Shown here in pieces: positions 43,825 to 53,121 of a stretch of DNA of 64,000 nucleotides. The stretch spans positions 243,173 to 307,172 of the forward strand of contig CAWFZA010000021.1 of assembly GCA_963820095.1 (NCBI GenBank). Direction: 5' to 3'. The DNA is from Roseiarcus sp963820095. GTDB taxonomy: Bacteria; Pseudomonadota; Alphaproteobacteria; Rhizobiales; Beijerinckiaceae. The translations under genes and the position numbers were made by a program. Below the pieces are notes generated by a model. It searched no databases, was not told the origin of the DNA, and worked only from the letters and a program-made list of their open reading frames with translations. Every line of letters starts with the position of its first letter. Within the stretch, counting starts at the first letter, position 1.

Positions 43825-44704
43825 TGAAGACGCGACCCGGCCCAGCGCCTCTGTTCGAGGAGGCCCTCACCCCAACCCCTCTCCCAAAGCCCGTCGAGAG
43901 ACGGGCGTCTTTCGACGCCCTATGGGGAGAGGGGGGAAGCGGCGGCGCCTCCGCTCCCCTTCTCCCCGGGAGAAGGTGGCCGACGCAGTCGGCCGGATGA
44001 GGGTCTTGCGGCAATTGGCACGCTCGACTGGCCCGCGATCGAGGGCGACCTCGACGCCTACGGCTGTGCGATCGCGCCGAAGCTACTCTCGCCGGAGACC
44101 TGTCGCGCATTGGCGGCGCTCTATCCCGAGGACTCCCGCTTTCGCTCTCGCATCGTGATGGCGGCCCATGGCTTCGGCCGGGGCGAGTACAAATATTTCG
44201 CCTATCCGCTCCCAGAGCAGATCGTCGCGCTTCGCCGGGGCTTCTATTCGAGGCTCGCGCCGATCGCGGACCGATGGAACGAGGCGATGGGGGTTCCCGT
44301 CCGCTATCCGACCGACCACGAAGCCTTCCTCGCGCGCTGCCATGAGGCGGGTCAGAAACGTCCGACGCCGCTTCTCTTGCGCTACGGTCCGGGCGACTAC
44401 AATTGCCTGCATCAGGACGTGTACGGCGAGCATCTCTTTCCGCTGCAGGTCGCGATCCTGCTCTCCGAGCCTGGCCAGGATTTCACCGGCGGCGAATTCG
44501 TGCTGACCGAGCAGCGGCCGCGCATGCAGTCGCGCGCCGAGGTCGCGCCGCTCCGCCAAGGTGACGGCGTGATCTTTGCGGTGCGCGAGCGGCCGGTGCA
44601 GGGAACGCGGGGGACTTATCGCGTCAATCTGCGCCATGGGGTGAGCCGGATCAAAAGCGGCGAGCGCTTCACGCTCGGCGTGATTTTTCACGACGCGACA
44701 GTGA
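43824..44704 (+). CDS. 2OG-Fe(II) oxygenase (repair-type), interrupted near the start by a palindromic repeat
   Basis: Prolyl-hydroxylase/AlkB-fold dioxygenase; its coupling to ada suggests alkylation repair. ATG 43824 overlaps the ada stop and opens MKTRPGPAPLFEEA. Palindromic repeat copy C follows, and family sequence resumes at about 44018 (IGTLDWPAIEGDLDAYGC). The iron ligands are His-x-Asp in LHQDVYG and His in LRHGVSR; the 2OG-binding Arg is in GERFTLG. The first codons are in another frame than the body; one surplus base, for example in the G-run 43931-43936, would join them. The family normally ends right after VIFHDA. Here the frame runs on to 44982 unless one base near 44698 is removed, giving H-D-A-Q and the TGA at 44702. 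I annotate to that stop. Confidence 0.8.
43864..44003 (+). repeat. Palindromic repeat, copy C, in the oxygenase gene
   Basis: Most complete copy. The left arm is CCCTCACCCCAACCCCTCTC (43864 on). The central hairpins are CCCGTC-GAGA-GACGGG (43890-43905) and GGGCGTC-TTTC-GACGCCC (43903-43920). The right outer arm is GGGGAGAGGGG (43924-43934). A CTTCTCCC/GGGAGAAG stem (43959-43975), a GGCCGAC-GCA-GTCGGCC hairpin (43978-43994) and GGATGAGGG follow. The distal part is read S-P-G-E-G-G before the oxygenase body, in the frame used by copies A and B; the proximal part is in another frame. Confidence 0.88.
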
Positions 44705-44807
44705 CGCTCACGCGCGGAAATGTCGGTCAGGGCGAAATCGTCTCCTTTGAAAAGGAGCGCTTCGCCTGTCGCTCGGCTAAGCGCATAGGCAAAACAGTCG
44801 CCAAAAT

Positions 44808-45092
44808 TCAGGCCGCCTTGTGGCGGCCTTTGCCGAAGTCGAGAAAAGCCTGCCGGGCGAGGTCGCCCTGCTCAAGGGTGACGGGCTCGACGATCACGCC
44901 CGCGCGCCGGAGGAAGGTTTCGGCCTGGCGAGCGCCGTCAGGCCCGAGCTGGTTCTCGACCACCATCGCGAGCTCGACATGATCCGCGACACTGATCCGG
45001 CAGACGTCGGCGGACTGGATGCGTTCGACGAAGTCTCCCGCCTCCAGCTCCCCGTAGAGGATGGCGACGAGCGCGGACGTGTCGAGGATCAT
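44808..45092 (-). pseudogene. VapC-type PIN toxin, truncated by a frame break
   Basis: Starts like a full VapC (MILDTSALVAILYGE, Asp4 and Glu acidic residues) and stops after 94 residues at GKGRHKAA. The missing part is present in the next frame. If one C is added near 44810 the minus strand reads L-N-F-G-D-C-F-A-Y-A-L, then L-L-F-K-G-D-D-F, down to about 44713. That includes the third acidic motif (FGDCFAYAL). A second break is needed to reach a stop near 44708. This is either a decayed toxin or another badly sequenced spot. It is convergent with the oxygenase gene and overlaps its uncorrected tail. Antitoxin gene overlap is 4 nt (ATGA). Confidence 0.75.
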
Positions 45093-45337
45093 TTCGGCAG
45101 GCCATGGTCGTCGTACAGCAGCTCGGCATGGTCGACGTAGGGTCGACGGACGTGCGAGGCGGCGCGCCCGGCGATCGCCAGAAGCTCCTCGACGCTCGCC
45201 CGGGCGCCTCGCCGTTCGAGCCGGGCCAGCCGCTCGCGCAGGGCCTCGGTGACGACGCGGGTCATCGTCTCGCCGGTGGCGCGGGCGATCTGCTGCGCGA
45301 GTCGATGGGCCTCCGGGTCCTTGATGTTCAGGCTCAT
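45089..45337 (-). CDS. VapB-type antitoxin
   Basis: 82-residue antitoxin of the Rv0623-like VapB type. The N-terminal ribbon-helix-helix segment reads MSLNIKDPEAHRLAQQIA, followed by TGETMTRVVTEALRERL. The C-terminal half (DHAELLYDDHGLPK) is the toxin-neutralising tail. ATG at 45337. It overlaps the truncated vapC by 4 nt. Upstream (45340-45400) is AT-richer and includes direct TCTAC repeats, a possible operator. Confidence 0.87.
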   Translation of the reverse strand: MSLNIKDPEAHRLAQQIARATGETMTRVVTEALRERLARLERRGARASVEELLAIAGRAASHVRRPYVDHAELLYDDHGLPK

Positions 45338-45550
45338 CCCGTTCTTTCTAGCAAGCCCACATTTTATCTACCTTTCTACATTACTTGAGGCTCCGCGTCC
45401 ATGGGGGCGAGCGCCCGCCGGCAACCGACCGCCGCGTGGATCGGGGCCGCTAGACGGTGTCGCAATGCGGCCGGATCGATCGCTGGTAAGTTGCATTGCG
45501 CTGGCGCAGGGCGTGACTTAAGGCGATGGGAGCCAAACCTGAGGTCCCCC

Positions 45551-46358
<808 letters not shown>

Positions 46359-46665
46359 GTCGCGTCTTTCGCGCCCCCACCGCTCCCGCGAAGGCAGCGG
46401 AGCGTATCGCGGCGAGCCGACCGCCGCACAGTCGCAGCGCCGCCCATACCTCCCTCCCGATCGCCACTGAGACCACAGCTGAGCCGCTATTTTTTCCGGA
46501 AGTGATCTGGAGCACAGCGCACGGCCCAAAATCGCGCTACGATGAACCCTGGAAGATGATGAGACGTGCGCTGGCGCACGCGGCTTGCAACAGTTCATTA
46601 ACGGAAATGTGACGATTATGTATCCGTGTCACAAATTGGTCTTGGGGTGGTGAACACCGACTTTA
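46359..46665 (+). other. Intergenic region with two palindromes
   Basis: About 300 nt without a gene that I can support. It holds a perfect GTGCGC-TG-GCGCAC inverted repeat (46566-46579) and a CRP/FNR-like TGTGAC-N14-GTCACA (46608-46633), just before the small open frame at 46666. Confidence 0.45.
46608..46633. promoter_or_regulatory. CRP-like inverted repeat
   Basis: TGTGAC (46608-46613) and GTCACA (46628-46633) are exact complements separated by 14 nt of AT-rich sequence. The half-site TGTGA/TCACA is that of CRP-family regulators; the spacing between half-sites is wider than the E. coli consensus, so the cognate factor is uncertain. A nucleotidyl cyclase is encoded 5 kb to the left, but any link is speculation. 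Confidence 0.35.
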
Positions 46666-46920
46666 ATGAACGCCAGGATTCTCTCTCTCAGCCCTGAAGT
46701 GCGCGAAGCGGCGCTCGATCTCAAGGCGTTGCGCAGAAAGATCAAAGAGGCCGGTCATCAGGCCCATGAATGGTTTCCAGCCGAGGCCAATGCGCGGCAG
46801 CGGATGCTCTGCCTAAGTCTTGAGCAGCCGGTCGATCAAGAGGCGCTCAGCAGCCATCAGACGCCCCCGCCCAAGCCGGGCGAAGGCTTTCTCAAGCTCG
46901 CGGGAACGAAGGCTTCCTGA
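46666..46920 (+). CDS. Hypothetical small protein
   Basis: Unrecognised 84-residue frame starting MNARILSLSPEVREAALDLK. The composition is protein-like: charged helix (about 10-30, REAALDLKALRRKIKEAG), a middle part ARQRMLCLSLEQPVDQEAL, and a Pro-rich end. There is no strong ribosome site. The CRP-like repeat ends about 30 nt upstream. No operon partner. Confidence 0.5.
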   Translation: MNARILSLSPEVREAALDLKALRRKIKEAGHQAHEWFPAEANARQRMLCLSLEQPVDQEALSSHQTPPPKPGEGFLKLAGTKAS

Positions 46921-47123
46921 AGGTTGTGGCGTCCTCCGGGCTGAGACCAAATCTCGCTGAGTTATTCACATATATTATATGTTGTTATGCGTTCAAAATG
47001 CGCCGGTTTTAGAGTGCGGAACTAAACGGGGTCGTAAGCTCCTGATTTTCTTAGAGCGCGCCGGTAAAATTGCGGCTAGGCCAGGCGCCCAGTCCGGCGC
47101 TTGCGGTTGAGCGAGCGAGCCGT

Positions 47124-48334
47124 TCAATCCGGCGGCAGCGCGGGCGCGGATCGCGGCATCAGATGGAGATCCGAGCCCTTCCACGGATGGGCGAGCGCGA
47201 CCTCCTCGTTGAGCTCGACCCCGAGGCCTGGCTCTTCCGGCGGAATGACGAAGCCGTCTTCCCAGCGGATCGGCTTTTTGAGGATCTCGGCGTGGAAGCC
47301 GTCCCAGCGCTCGATGCTCTCCAGGATGAGAAAGTTCGGGCTGCAAGTCGCAAGCTGAACATTGGCCGCGCCAACGATCGGCCCGCAATAGAGGTGCGGC
47401 GCGATCTGTGCGTAGTGCGCTTCGGCCATGCGGCGATCTTCTTCGCCTCCAGGATGCCGCCGACGCGGCCCAGGTTCATTTGCAGGATGGACGCGGCGCC
47501 GGTTTCGAGCACGCGGGCGAATTCGTACTTGGTCGCGAGGCGTTCGCCGGTCGCGATCGGCATGCGGCATTGCGCGGCGACCTTGGCCATCTCCTCCGGC
47601 GCCTCGGGCGGCGTCGGCTCCTCGAACCATAAAGGCTCATACGGCTCGATCCGCCGCGCGAGACGCAACGCGCCCGAGACGGTGAACTGGCCGTGGGTTC
47701 CGAACAGAAGATCGCATCTCGCACCCACCGCTTCGCGCAGCGCCTTGCAAAAGGCTTCGCAAAGCTCGAGCCGCTCGAGGCTTGGCTGGCGGGGGTCGAA
47801 GGTCGTGTACGGTCCGGCCGGATCGAACTTCACCGCCGTGAACCCCTGCGCCATATATTTGAGCGCGCGTTCGGCGGCGGCATGCGGATTCGAATAGACC
47901 GGGCTGTCGGAATAGGCGTGCGAGCCGGGTTCGTCCGGATAGAGGTAGGTGTAGCTGCGCAGCCGCTCGTGGACCTTGCCGCCGAGCAAGGCATAGATCG
48001 GCTTGCCGACCGCCTTGCCGACAATGTCCCACAGCGCCATCTCAACGCCGGAGAGCACCCCCATCAGGGAAATGTCAGGCCGCCCCGAATAGCCGCGGCC
48101 GTAGACGTTGCGCCAGAGCGCCTCGATGCGGAACGGATCGGCGCCTTCGACGTGGCGCTCGAACACGTCCTCGATCATTGTGACGATGGCCTTGGGCGCG
48201 AAGCTCGCGGCATAGACTTCGCCCACGCCCTCGATGCCGCAGGCGGTCTTGAGCTTGAGGAACAAGAAGTAGCGGCCGCCGAAAGCGGGCGGCGGATTGC
48301 CGACGACGAAGGTCTTGAGTTCTGCGATCTTCAT
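47124..48334 (-). CDS. Mandelate racemase/galactonate dehydratase-like enolase-superfamily enzyme, frame broken
   Basis: Member of the enolase superfamily, probably a sugar-acid dehydratase. ATG 48334 (MKIAELKTFVVGNPPP). The capping domain holds GRGYSGRPDISLMGVLSGVE and DIVGKAVGKPIYALLGGK. The barrel has Lys in TAVKFDP, Asp in RCDLLFGTHGQF, and Glu in WFEEP and ATGERL. After GGILEAKKIAA one base is missing at about 47431. Adding it continues through M-A-E-A-H-Y-A-Q-I-A-P-H-L-Y-C-G-P to WKGSDLHLMPRSAPALPPD, with stop at 47124. Restored 403 residues. Here the break is a deletion, unlike most others in the window. Confidence 0.87.
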
Positions 48335-48464
48335 GGGCGTCCAGGCGGCCGGAGAGACGGATGGGACGAAGATCCGAGCTTATGGCGTTCGCGCCGGCTT
48401 CTCAATGTGCTAACGCGCTGGCACGCCCTCTGTCCAAGCCTCCGCCCATGCGCCTCAGGAATCC

Positions 48465-48965
48465 ATGATGGCCGAAACGATCGCCTTCGTCCTGCGCAAC
48501 CTGCCGGTGTTGCTGTTCGTCGCGGCGCTTGTCTTCGCGGGCCTCAGCCGATCCGGGGCGCCCATCGCCGATCGGTTGCTCAATTGGATTTTGCTCTTGC
48601 CGATCGGCGTCTCGGGCCTCTGGGCGGCTTTGTTTCATCTGTTCTTTCCTCAAATCGCCGCGGCGGACATCGGGTGGGAGACCAGCCCTTTCCAGTTCGA
48701 AGTCGGCATGGCGGATCTCGCGATGGGCATGACCGCCTGCCTGAGCTTCTGGCGAAGCCTCGACTTCAAAGCGGCGGCGGTCCTGGCGAGTTCGATCTTT
48801 CTGCTCGGCGACGCCGTCGGCCATGTGAAACAGATGATCGTCGCCGGCAATTTCGCATCCGGCAACGCTGGCGTTCCCTTTTACAGCGATATCATCTTTC
48901 CCGTGCTTGCGATCATTCTCCTGATCATCGTGCGGCGATCCGAGGCGGCGGAGCGAATCTCTTAG
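48465..48965 (+). CDS. DUF6790-like membrane protein
   Basis: 166-residue integral membrane protein with about four hydrophobic segments: FVLRNLPVLLFVAALVF; LLNWILLLPIGVSGLWAALF; a third around VLASSIFLLGDAVGHVKQM; and FPVLAIILLIIVRR. The GDAVGHVKQM turn and FGMADLAMGM-like region match DUF6790, as far as I can judge by eye. ATG 48465, with AGGA upstream; ATG 48468 is possible. It ends 7 nt from the convergent alcohol dehydrogenase gene. Confidence 0.7.
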   Translation: MMAETIAFVLRNLPVLLFVAALVFAGLSRSGAPIADRLLNWILLLPIGVSGLWAALFHLFFPQIAAADIGWETSPFQFEVGMADLAMGMTACLSFWRSLDFKAAAVLASSIFLLGDAVGHVKQMIVAGNFASGNAGVPFYSDIIFPVLAIILLIIVRRSEAAERIS

Positions 48966-48972
48966 GCGCGGC

Positions 48973-50058
48973 TCAAAACACGATCACGTTGCGCACCGCC
49001 GCGCCGGAGCGCGAGGAGGCGAGCGCCTCGTTGATGGCCTCGAGCCGATATCGGCCGCTGATCAATTGGTCGAGCTTGAGGCGCCCCTCGCGATAGAGCT
49101 GGACGATCCTCGACACATCGATCGTCGGCCGCGCGGAGCCCATCTTGGAGCCAAGAATCCTCTGGCCGTCGGCGGCCAGCCAGCCGGGATCGATCGTCGC
49201 CGTGACCCCCGACGCCGGCATGCCGACCAGGACAGTCGCGCCATTGCGCTTCATCAACGACGTCCCCTGCTCGGCCGCGCCCTTGACGCCGACCGTGACG
49301 AACACCCAGTCCGCCTTGCGTCCGCCGTTGAGGGCCGCTGCCCGCTCGACGACATTTTCGCTTCTCGCGTTGATTGTCTCGGTCGCGCCGAATTCGCGCG
49401 CCGCCGCGAGCTTCAAGGGCTCGACGTCGACGGCGATGATCGGGGAGGCGCCGGCCAGGCGCGCGCCCTGTATGGAGTTGAGGCCGACGCCGCCGCAGCC
49501 GATGACGACGACGCTCGAGCCCGGTTTCACGCCGGCCGTATTGACGACGGCGCCCAGCCCCGTCAGCACGCCGCAGGCGATGAGCGAGGCGCTGTCGAGT
49601 GGAATGTCTTTCGGAATGGGGATCGCCTGCGACTGGTCGACAACCATATGCTCGGCGAAGGCGCCGGTGCGGAGCCCATGGACGATCGGCTTGCCGGCGC
49701 TATCGTGCAGCGGCGTTAAGCGGTCGAGCGGAAACACTTCTTCGCAGAAGACGGGCGCGCCCTCGGCGCAGGCGGGACAGAAGCCGCAATTGCGGATGAG
49801 CGTCGCCACCACATGGTCACCGACTTTCAGGCGCGTCACGCCCTCTCCGATGGCCTCGACGACGCCCGCCGCCTCGTGGCCGTAGACCGCCGGCAAATCG
49901 CCGCCCCAGGCGCCGTCGACATAGAAGATGTCGCTATGGCAGATCGCGCAAGCCGCCGTCCGGATCAGCACCTCGCCCGGTCCTGGTTCGGCGAGGTCGA
50001 TTGTTTCGATGCTCAAGGGCGCGCCGAAGGCGCGGCACACGGCGGCTTTGGTTTTCAT
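48973..50058 (-). CDS. Zinc-dependent alcohol dehydrogenase (class III-like)
   Basis: Medium-chain NAD(P)-dependent alcohol dehydrogenase. Catalytic-zinc ligands are Cys of CAICHSD and the GHEAAG His/Glu pair. The structural-zinc loop CGFCPACAEGAPVFC has four Cys. The cofactor fold shows VIGCGGVGLNSIQGARLAG. Length 361, intact, ATG 50058. It is the last gene before the heptose cluster on the same strand (139-nt gap), probably not part of it. The substrate cannot be told from sequence. Confidence 0.92.
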   Translation of the reverse strand: MKTKAAVCRAFGAPLSIETIDLAEPGPGEVLIRTAACAICHSDIFYVDGAWGGDLPAVYGHEAAGVVEAIGEGVTRLKVGDHVVATLIRNCGFCPACAEGAPVFCEEVFPLDRLTPLHDSAGKPIVHGLRTGAFAEHMVVDQSQAIPIPKDIPLDSASLIACGVLTGLGAVVNTAGVKPGSSVVVIGCGGVGLNSIQGARLAGASPIIAVDVEPLKLAAAREFGATETINARSENVVERAAALNGGRKADWVFVTVGVKGAAEQGTSLMKRNGATVLVGMPASGVTATIDPGWLAADGQRILGSKMGSARPTIDVSRIVQLYREGRLKLDQLISGRYRLEAINEALASSRSGAAVRNVIVF

Positions 50059-50197
50059 GGCTGATTCCGGAAGGCCTCAGTTGCGGCAGGCAATGAGGGT
50101 TTCGCGATGAGCGCCCCTAAGATCAAGCGCCGTCTTGATGTGAGCGCGATGAATTTTTGTGGGACCGCCGAGTTCGGCTTGCCGCTGCTAGCGCGGT

Positions 50198-51220
50198 TCA
50201 GGAGCCTCCCGGCCCGTTGCCCGGCTGATTGCTTGAGGTCGGCTGGTAAAAAATAATCTGGCTTCCCTGCTGCTCGAAGTCGACCGAAATCGCGCGCAGC
50301 CTTGGCAGCGAATGGCGGATCGCCTCGTGCCGCTCCTCGGGAGCGAAGAGGGCGAGGAAACCGCCGGCGCCGGCGCCGAGAATCTTGCCCCCGATCGCGC
50401 CGTGCTTGCGCGCCGTCTCGTACCAATCGTCGATGTCGGAAGTGGAAACGCCCGGCGCCATGTCGCGCTTGAGCATCCAGGCTTCATGCAGAATCTGGCC
50501 GAACGAATTGAGATTGTCGTTCCGGATTTCGTCCAGGAGCTGATAGCAGAGCGAGACCATCCGCTTCATTGCGGACTTCTTGTCAATATTGGTCGCCAGC
50601 TCCTCTGACTGCTGCTTGAGGATCGTCGAGGCGCCTCTCGTTATCCCCGTATAGAGGACCAGCATCTGTTTCCGGATTCCAGCGATGGTCTCCGGCTTAC
50701 AAATGACAGGCGAGACCGTCACCGTGTCGTTTGCATTGAATTCGTAGAGATTGAAGCCGCCATAGGCCGCCGCGTACTGATCCTGCTTGCCGATGGGTTC
50801 GCCGCAGACATCGATTTCGATGTGGCAGGCCTGTTCGGCCAACTCCTGGCGAGTTGAATGGCGACCCAGAAAAGCATAGAGCGCGTGCAACAAGGCGACC
50901 GTGAAGCTGCTCGACGAACCAAGGCCGGTTCCGCGCGAAGGGATATCCGCAACGGTTGTGATTTCGACGCCGCCTGGAACTCCGGCCATGTTCAGCGCCG
51001 CCCGCACCAGCTGATGCTCGATCTCGAAAACCGAGTTCACCTCTTCGACCCGGGAATAGGCCACACGGATTCCGCTATCGAATTTGCGGTTCATGGTGAC
51101 ATAGACATATTTATCGACCGCTGTGCTGACGACCGCGCCGCCATATTCCCGATAATAGGACGGCAAGTCGCTTCCGCCCCCGACGAAGCTCATGCGCAAC
51201 GGCGTGCGACTGATGATCAT
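50198..51220 (-). CDS. hddA: GHMP kinase, heptose 7-phosphate kinase type (HddA)
   Basis: Phosphorylates the anomeric position of D-glycero-D-manno-heptose 7-phosphate in the GDP-heptose route, by family comparison. The 340 residues start MIISRTPLRMSFVGGGSDLP. The ATP-binding GHMP loop is in SRGTGLGSSSSFTVALLHA, and motif 3 is GGKILGAGAGGFLALF near the C-terminus. The ATG overlaps the upstream fusion gene stop (ATGA). Confidence 0.92.
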   Translation of the reverse strand: MIISRTPLRMSFVGGGSDLPSYYREYGGAVVSTAVDKYVYVTMNRKFDSGIRVAYSRVEEVNSVFEIEHQLVRAALNMAGVPGGVEITTVADIPSRGTGLGSSSSFTVALLHALYAFLGRHSTRQELAEQACHIEIDVCGEPIGKQDQYAAAYGGFNLYEFNANDTVTVSPVICKPETIAGIRKQMLVLYTGITRGASTILKQQSEELATNIDKKSAMKRMVSLCYQLLDEIRNDNLNSFGQILHEAWMLKRDMAPGVSTSDIDDWYETARKHGAIGGKILGAGAGGFLALFAPEERHEAIRHSLPRLRAISVDFEQQGSQIIFYQPTSSNQPGNGPGGS

Positions 51221-53121
51221 GGCGCCGCTCCCTTCGCGAGGATGGAGTCAATTTGGCAGGCGTCGAGACTGATCAGCACGGGCGAGCCCGTCGATGTTTC
51301 CGCAATATGTTCTGCACGTGCGCTGTCAAAGAGACTCTTGGCGCGCGCCGCCGGAATGCCACGTCGTTGGCGCAAATGCATGAAACGCGCATGTCGGGCG
51401 GCTTCGCTTGAGACGACGTTGATCGCGTGAGCGGTACGGCCCAAGGAAGCGGCAAGCTCGGCGGCGAAAAGGCCTTCCCAAATCAGCACTTCGTCCGACG
51501 CCAGTTTGATTTCCAGAGAGCCCCAGCGGCCGGTCGGAACCTTCAGCCTAACCGATTGGGCTTTCCCGCGCTCCGCCGCTTTCGCCGCGGCGGCTTTGAG
51601 ACTGGCCATGTCGAAGGGCGCCAGCGCATGCTGGTCGTCGTCGTTCTGAAACCAGCGATCTGTGTGAATGATGCGGACGCGGCGGCCCTGCAACCGCAAT
51701 TCACGCTCGACCGTCGCTGCGACCGTCGATTTACCGGCGCTCGGGGGCCCGCCGATGAACCATTCGTCGCTTGACGCCATTGCGGCGATTTGAGGCGCCA
51801 GGAGCTCCGCGATCTTAGGATAGGCGTCGAGAATGAAGGCGGCGGCCTCCGAAACATTCGCGACCGTGAACCTTGCTTCGTGAGGATGGCGGCCATCGAG
51901 GCCGCCGTGGCCGGTCTCGACCAGAATCGAGGAAACACCCGAATTTTCGGCCGCCCCAAGATCCGCCGTCGCGTCGCCGACATACCAGCTGCGGGCGAGG
52001 TCGATATTGAGATCTCTTTGAGCGTTGAAGATCAGACCCGGCTCCGGCTTGCGGCAATTGCATTGGATCTTGAGCTCTATGCGTTCGCCTGGAAACCCGC
52101 GATCGGGGTGATGTGGGCAAATGTAGATCCGGTCGAAATAGGCGTGGTCACGGCCGATTTCCGTTTCCAGCCGAGCATGGATGCGACGCAGCTCAGCCTC
52201 ACTGACCTCGCCGCGCGCGATAATCGGCTGATTGCTGACGAGGACCGTTCGCCATTCGGCCTCGTTCAGCCGTCTGATCGCAGATCCAGCAAAGGGAAAG
52301 ACTTCAAGATCCTCGGGTCGACGAATGAGCCCGTGCTCCACGTTGAGGGTTCCGTCGCGATCCAGGAACACCGCTCGCTGAGACTCATTGAGCGATGCGC
52401 GACGAATTGCGCCTGAGGTTAGCGCGTTGCGAACGCGCTCAAGGCGTTCTGGCGTGCCCGCGTCCTTGATGTATTCGGGGGATGCATATCCCCGCAATGT
52501 CGCTCCGGCCGCCAGCATGCGCGGAAAAAGATCCTTGGCGAAATCGAGAGGACCAGCCGCTTTGCTCCACCCCCTGAGGCTCTCGCGACGCACGACGTAG
52601 AGCGCGGCGTTCACAAGGTTGGGCAGCCAGGCGTCCGCCGGGTGCGGGTAGGCGTGAAATGCGACGATGCGCTCGGTCTCATCGATTTCGACCAGGTCAG
52701 AGTTGTGGGGATGGTCGTTGGGGTGAAGAAAGAGCGAGACATCGGCGCCTGGAACTGCGTGATGCCAAGCCCAGAACCGCTCGAGGTCGACGCACAGCAT
52801 CGTGTCGCCATACATGACGAGGAATTCGGGCTCGAGTTCCCCGAGAGCGGCCAGGACCGCGCCCGCCGTTCCTCGAGGTTCGCCGTCGTCGATCAGCCGG
52901 ATGGAGATCGGCAGGTCGACGCCAATCAGCCATTCGCCAATCGCATCGGCCCTGTGGTTGACCATCACGACCGCGTCGGTGAAACCGTGCGCGCACAGAA
53001 GTTCAAGCTGATGCAAAAGAAGCGGCTTGCCGCAAACGTCCACCAATGGCTTGGGCAAGCCATTGAGCACCGAAGCGAGGCGCGTGCCCTTTCCTCCGGC
53101 GAGAATGACCGCCTGCCTCAC
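51217..53121 (-). CDS. Three-domain fusion: sugar-1-phosphate nucleotidyltransferase, GmhB-like phosphatase, P-loop kinase
   Basis: A single 634-residue protein starting at GTG 53121, which overlaps the upstream epimerase stop (GTGA). Domain 1 (about 1-238) is an NTP-transferase with GGKGTRL (9-15) and Asp in MYGDTML. Domain 2 (about 249-435) is a HAD phosphatase like GmhB: Asp254 and Asp256 in FLDRDGTLN; zinc ligands C335, H337, C354 and C356 (CPHHP ... CNCRKPEPG); and GDATADLGAAENSG. Domain 3 (about 452-634) is a uridine-kinase-like P-loop protein: Walker A GGPPSAGKST with Lys464, then HTDRWFQNDDD. Domains 1 and 2 supply two consecutive activities of GDP-heptose synthesis (dephosphorylation at C7, nucleotidyl transfer). 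The substrate of domain 3 is unknown. Intact. Confidence 0.9.
   Translation of the reverse strand: MRQAVILAGGKGTRLASVLNGLPKPLVDVCGKPLLLHQLELLCAHGFTDAVVMVNHRADAIGEWLIGVDLPISIRLIDDGEPRGTAGAVLAALGELEPEFLVMYGDTMLCVDLERFWAWHHAVPGADVSLFLHPNDHPHNSDLVEIDETERIVAFHAYPHPADAWLPNLVNAALYVVRRESLRGWSKAAGPLDFAKDLFPRMLAAGATLRGYASPEYIKDAGTPERLERVRNALTSGAIRRASLNESQRAVFLDRDGTLNVEHGLIRRPEDLEVFPFAGSAIRRLNEAEWRTVLVSNQPIIARGEVSEAELRRIHARLETEIGRDHAYFDRIYICPHHPDRGFPGERIELKIQCNCRKPEPGLIFNAQRDLNIDLARSWYVGDATADLGAAENSGVSSILVETGHGGLDGRHPHEARFTVANVSEAAAFILDAYPKIAELLAPQIAAMASSDEWFIGGPPSAGKSTVAATVERELRLQGRRVRIIHTDRWFQNDDDQHALAPFDMASLKAAAAKAAERGKAQSVRLKVPTGRWGSLEIKLASDEVLIWEGLFAAELAASLGRTAHAINVVSSEAARHARFMHLRQRRGIPAARAKSLFDSARAEHIAETSTGSPVLISLDACQIDSILAKGAAP

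Noticed and set aside
43596..44000. Open frame crossing the ada end and the palindromic repeat
   Set aside because: Its first part is an out-of-frame shadow of ada; only the part from 43824 has a coupled start.
33978..44003. CRISPR array or insertion sequence as the source of the repeated palindromes
   Set aside because: Only three dispersed copies of unequal length, no regular spacers, no transposase and no target duplication that I can see.
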